DNA from: Treponema denticola
Lineage (GTDB): Bacteria; Spirochaetota; Spirochaetia; Treponematales; Treponemataceae
Direction of reading: 5' to 3'
Length of the DNA stretch: 64,000 bases
Assembly: GCF_024400535.1 (NCBI RefSeq)
Contig: NZ_CP038800.1
Span: 372,001-436,000, forward strand
Below the pieces are notes generated by a model. The model ran no database searches and was not told the DNA's origin. It saw only the letters and a list, made by a program, of their open reading frames with translations. A program made the translations under genes and the position numbers. Positions 61,078 through 64,000 of the stretch are shown here, piece after piece (positions within the stretch are counted from its first letter, which is position 1; every line of letters begins with the position of its first letter).

Positions 61078-63168
61078 TTACACCTTGAAATTTCCTACCT
61101 CTTTAGAAAGGTTTTCAATGCTGTGTTTATTCTTTTGACTTATTGCGTTTACTTCTTGTACGGCATTGCTGATTTGCACGGCACCGGAAGCCATCTCATT
61201 CATACTGTCGGTGATGACGCGCGTAAGCTCATCGAGCTTTTGCATTTCTTGTGCAACATTTTCGCCGCCGCGAAGCATTTCGGCAGAGCCGTCGTTTACT
61301 TGGTTGGTTACCATGTTGATGTCGCGGATAGCGGTGAGTACTTCCTTACTGCCGTTTTCCTGTTCATGCATGGCTTCCATCAGGTTTTGGCTCATCATTT
61401 TTACCTGCTCGGAAAGGGCGAAAATGGCGTTAAACTTTTCTTCTGCGGTTTTTGAAGAGGCTGAAAGAGCCTCAATCTCGCCCGACAATACTTTGAGTGT
61501 TGAAGTGATGGTTTTACCCTGAGTGCTTGATTCTTCTGCGAGCTTACGGATTTCGTCGGCAACAACGGCAAAACCTTTGCCCGCTTCTCCTGCGTGGGCG
61601 GCTTCTATGGCGGCGTTCATTGCGAGCAAGTTGGTCTGGCTGGCGATGTGCTGAATAACATTTGAGGCTTCTAAAAGGCCGTCTGAGTCTTCAGCTACTT
61701 TTTGCGTAACAGCACCGGCCGAAGCTATAGTCTCCTTGCCTTCGGCGGTAGCACTTGCAAGATCTTTTACTACATTGTTTGTTTTACCCAAAGTTTGAGT
61801 GATTGAAGCGATATTGCCGACCATTTGCTCGATAGCTGAAGAAGACTCGGCAACGGAAGCTGCTTGATTTTCGATACTGCCGTTAAGCTGTTTTATTGTG
61901 CGGATAATTTCTTCTACTGTTGCAGCCGTTTCGGTAACACTTGCAGCTTGGGTCAAAGCCTGCTGTTTGACACCGTCGATGTTGGCACTTATTTGGTGTA
62001 CGGCACTGGCGGTTTCGGTCATATTGGAAGCAAGCTCGTTACCGATATTAGTCATATCTTCACTGCTTCCACCGACGGATTTAATCGAAGAGCCGATTTT
62101 GGCAATGGTTTGATTGAAGTAGTTGGAGAGGTCGGTTACCTCGTCGTTGCCGTGCACGGGAAGGCGCACGGTTAAGTCTCCCTCGCCTTGTGCGATGTCT
62201 TTAAGCGCGGTAACGACAATCTTTATCGGTTTGACCATGGCGCGGGCAACAAAGTAGACGATGATGAGGCTTATCGCCAGGATGATTACCCCGATAATAA
62301 TCATTGTAGTGCGAAGGGAGTTGACCGTCCCCATAAATTCAACGGATGGGGCAGAAATTATGACTAGCCAACCGGTAGACTTTATTGGAGCAAAAGCTGC
62401 TATATCAAGCCGCTTGTACCAATAAAAATATCCCGTATCGGGTTCTACTTCCGTCATTGCCCGTTTTTCAAATGCCGCAATACTCGAATATGAAGCATCT
62501 GTTTGTGCTTTTTCCGTGCTATTTTCTTGGGTTTTTACGACTTCAGGGTCGGGATCGGCAATCGTTATGCCGGTTAAACCTATGATATAGCATTCTCCCG
62601 TTTCCCCGACAACAAGGTCTTTAATTTGCTCGGAAAGCCATAAACCATCAACATCGGCGGATAAAACCCCGACGACGGTATGGGTGGAATCGAAAACGGG
62701 AACTGCAAAAGTTATTACAAGTGTTCCAGTCGCTCTTTCTATGTACGGTTCGGTAACGAATTTTTCTCCGGAAAGAGCCTTTTGAAACCATTCCCTGTCA
62801 CTTACTTGAACGGAACCTCCTGCATAGTAAAAGTTTCCGTTTTTATCGGTTATATCCAGTTCTTTTATTCTTTCATTAAAAGCCGCTTCTTTCATCAAAT
62901 ACGCCGTTTTCTCTTGATATGAAAGAGTGCTGTCTCGGAGTATCGGCATACGGGCAATACCTTCAAGAAACTGCCAAAAAGCAGTTACGCGTCCGTCAAT
63001 AATCTCCGCCGTATCGGTAGCCTTGTCTATTAGGTGCGCCTCGACCTTTTCGGTTACGGCTTTGCGGGCGGTTCTGATTGCTAAAACGCTGAGTATAAGA
63101 CCGACCGTAAGAATAAGAAGGCCGAACACAATCATCAATTTGTTTCGTAGTGAAAAACGTTTTTTCAT
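61078..63168 (-). CDS. Methyl-accepting chemotaxis protein, dCache-HAMP-MCP
   Basis: This is a 696-residue chemoreceptor from ATG 63168 (CAGGAG upstream); the open frame above is not used. TM1 is about residues 10-30, then a periplasmic double-Cache domain of about 270 residues ([20 protein letters not shown] ... [20 protein letters not shown]). TM2 is [25 protein letters not shown] domain and the cytoplasmic signalling helices follow, with the CheA/CheW hairpin tip [20 protein letters not shown]. dCache receptors usually bind amino acids or small acids. The C-terminal part is nearly identical to the second receptor starting at the window's right edge. Confidence 0.95.
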   Translation of the reverse strand: MKKRFSLRNKLMIVFGLLILTVGLILSVLAIRTARKAVTEKVEAHLIDKATDTAEIIDGRVTAFWQFLEGIARMPILRDSTLSYQEKTAYLMKEAAFNERIKELDITDKNGNFYYAGGSVQVSDREWFQKALSGEKFVTEPYIERATGTLVITFAVPVFDSTHTVVGVLSADVDGLWLSEQIKDLVVGETGECYIIGLTGITIADPDPEVVKTQENSTEKAQTDASYSSIAAFEKRAMTEVEPDTGYFYWYKRLDIAAFAPIKSTGWLVIISAPSVEFMGTVNSLRTTMIIIGVIILAISLIIVYFVARAMVKPIKIVVTALKDIAQGEGDLTVRLPVHGNDEVTDLSNYFNQTIAKIGSSIKSVGGSSEDMTNIGNELASNMTETASAVHQISANIDGVKQQALTQAASVTETAATVEEIIRTIKQLNGSIENQAASVAESSSAIEQMVGNIASITQTLGKTNNVVKDLASATAEGKETIASAGAVTQKVAEDSDGLLEASNVIQHIASQTNLLAMNAAIEAAHAGEAGKGFAVVADEIRKLAEESSTQGKTITSTLKVLSGEIEALSASSKTAEEKFNAIFALSEQVKMMSQNLMEAMHEQENGSKEVLTAIRDINMVTNQVNDGSAEMLRGGENVAQEMQKLDELTRVITDSMNEMASGAVQISNAVQEVNAISQKNKHSIENLSKEVGNFKV

Positions 63169-63183
63169 ATTAATCTCCTGTAG

Positions 63184-63313
63184 TTTAAGGGGGATGTCCC
63201 CCTTAAAAATCCTCCCAATTAGGGGTGCTTTTTTCTTTTTTCCGACAAAAGAAAGAAGCACCCCTATGACCCCGAAAAAAGAAAAGTGCGGCTTAGGGGC
63301 TTACGCCCCTAAG
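63184..63313. repeat. Cluster of three strong inverted repeats between receptor genes
   Basis: First, TTTAAGGGGGA-TG-TCCCCCTTAAA at 63184-63207. Second, AGGGGTGCTT (63221-63230) pairs with AAGCACCCCT (63256-63265). Third, CTTAGGGGC-TTAC-GCCCCTAAG at 63292-63313. All are G/C-blocked and unlike the AT-rich surroundings. They may be REP-like or act as terminators/attenuators. The rest of 63314-63531 shows no gene I can support. Confidence 0.6.
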
Positions 63314-63531
63314 AACCCCGGTTTTCAAAGGGAAGGGTTTAGTTTTGTTTGGATTGGCGAGTCCCAATCCGAAAAGGACATTTTGGTATATAAAACGGAA
63401 TATCTTTTTCCGTGTTTTATGAGATAGTTGATTGTTTGTAAAAAAGTTGTGCTGTTTGCCAAATGTAACCAGCCTTTTTGCAAATAGGTGAGGTAGATGC
63501 TAGGAGCATACAAAAAACATCCGCAGGCCTC

Positions 63532-63669
63532 TTAATGGTGCTTTTTAAGGAGGCTTTTTGTTTCTTCTATCGAAGTTTGAATAGCCTTAACGGTTAGGTC
63601 AATCAGATCGGTTAAGACCTTTGTTTTGTGCCTTCCCGTAAGGTTTGTTTTAAGTTTCTTTTTCTTCAT
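63532..63669 (-). CDS. Candidate 45-residue basic helical protein
   Basis: ATG 63669 to TAA 63532 encodes MKKKKLKTNLTGRHKTKVL, then TDLIDLTVKAIQTSIEETKS and a LLKKHH end: a basic head and an amphipathic helix. It starts about 10 bases after the stop of the second chemoreceptor, with AGGATT before the ATG, so it looks like the last gene of that operon. A hairpin with a T-run follows. Too short for family recognition. Confidence 0.5.
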   Translation of the reverse strand: MKKKKLKTNLTGRHKTKVLTDLIDLTVKAIQTSIEETKSLLKKHH

Positions 63670-63678
63670 AATCCTAAC

Positions 63679-64000
63679 TTACACCTTAAATTTAGAAACC
63701 TCGTTTGCCAAATTCTCAATACTTTGCTTATTTTTTTGACTTATTGCGTTTACTTCTTGTACGGCATTGCTGATTTGCACGGCACCGGAAGCCATCTCAT
63801 TCATGCTGTCGGTGATGACGCGCGTAAGCTCATCGAGCTTTTGCATCTCCTGAGCTACATTTTCGCCGCCGCGGAGCATCTCGGCGGAGCCGTCGTTTAC
63901 TTGGTTCGTTACCATGTTTATGTCGCGGATAGCTGATAAAACTTCCTTACTGCCGTTTTCTTGTTCACGCATAGCGTCCATTAGGTTTTGGCTCATCGTT
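63679..64000 (-). CDS. Methyl-accepting chemotaxis protein, C-terminal part (runs off the window)
   Basis: This is the last 107 residues of a second chemoreceptor. Residues from [20 protein letters not shown] to the end match the first receptor (61078 onward) almost perfectly, diverging in the last dozen residues (ENLANEVSKFKV versus [12 protein letters not shown]). The sequence continues past base 64000, so the sensor domain is not visible. The near-identity at DNA level indicates recent duplication or gene conversion. Confidence 0.93.
   Translation of the reverse strand, partial: TMSQNLMDAMREQENGSKEVLSAIRDINMVTNQVNDGSAEMLRGGENVAQEMQKLDELTRVITDSMNEMASGAVQISNAVQEVNAISQKNKQSIENLANEVSKFKV

Noticed and set aside
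63325-63513. 62-codon minus-strand frame between the receptors
   Set aside because: It has no ribosome site, overlaps hairpin-rich DNA and has no recognisable features.
1-64000. tRNA, rRNA, CRISPR arrays, riboswitches
   Set aside because: Reading the intergenic regions on both strands showed no cloverleaf, no regularly spaced repeat-spacer pattern and no recognisable riboswitch core. A covariance search would be needed to exclude small RNAs.

Overview
The window looks like chromosome from an oral treponeme, most likely Treponema denticola or a very close relative. The DNA is AT-rich. It carries the spirochaete-type motility operon (fliK/tapI-flgD-flgE-flbD-motAB-fliLM-fliY-fliO-fliP). The FlgE product has Lys165 and Cys178 at the positions of the lysinoalanine cross-link described for T. 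denticola FlgE. The species call is inference, because no search could be run.

Layout. 0-2 kb: tail of a putative adaptor gene, then a MacB/LolD-type ATPase and permease. 2.0-19.7 kb: an accessory island. It has a minus-strand half (about 5-14.5 kb) and a plus-strand half (14.6-19.7 kb) around an ISAs1-like transposase, preceded by three plus-strand genes. Most of its genes are short, unlinked-looking 'immunity-like' or DUF proteins (SMI1/KNR4-like, ankyrin, DUF4261, Imm26-like, DMP19/DUF4375-like, DUF1877, DUF6966-like, DUF7738/DUF6892-like, GNAT). Pseudogene fragments are frequent, and no recognisable toxin gene is present. A related repeat of about 60-78 bp lies at each edge (2254-2331 and 19665-19725). 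19.7-25 kb: housekeeping genes pepA, ftsH and gltX. 25-28 kb: an M23 peptidase, bactofilin, YaaR and RicT run, with a sigma-28-like promoter in front. 28-31 kb: a DtxR-type regulator divergent from a DUF1007 plus NicO metal-transport pair, then a thioredoxin-like lipoprotein. 31-34 kb: fliS with a FlgN-like gene, and two accessory membrane or lipoprotein genes. 34.5-44 kb: the motility operon, which ends after fliP. 44-48.7 kb: a 1555-residue secreted Ig-like repeat protein. 48.8-54.6 kb: an Rrf2 regulator, a Sir2-like gene remnant, murD with an in-frame stop codon, DUF3793 plus flavodoxin, a MATE exporter and RlmJ. 54.7-59.2 kb: an orphan Phd/YefM antitoxin with a dead toxin, a SAP-domain protein, and a two-gene ABC exporter whose promoter spacer is an (AT)11 microsatellite. 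59.2-64 kb: an AGPS-like flavoenzyme and two closely related chemoreceptor genes.

Points most worth following: the (AT)11 promoter, a candidate phase-variable switch for the ABC exporter; the orphan immunity-gene island with edge repeats, a 23-bp-periodic operator and two adjacent A7 frameshifts; the in-frame stop in the normally essential murD; several sigma-28-like promoters, including ones before the cell-shape genes and the giant Ig-like protein; and several genes whose -10 box lies 6-7 bases before the ATG, suggesting leaderless mRNAs.
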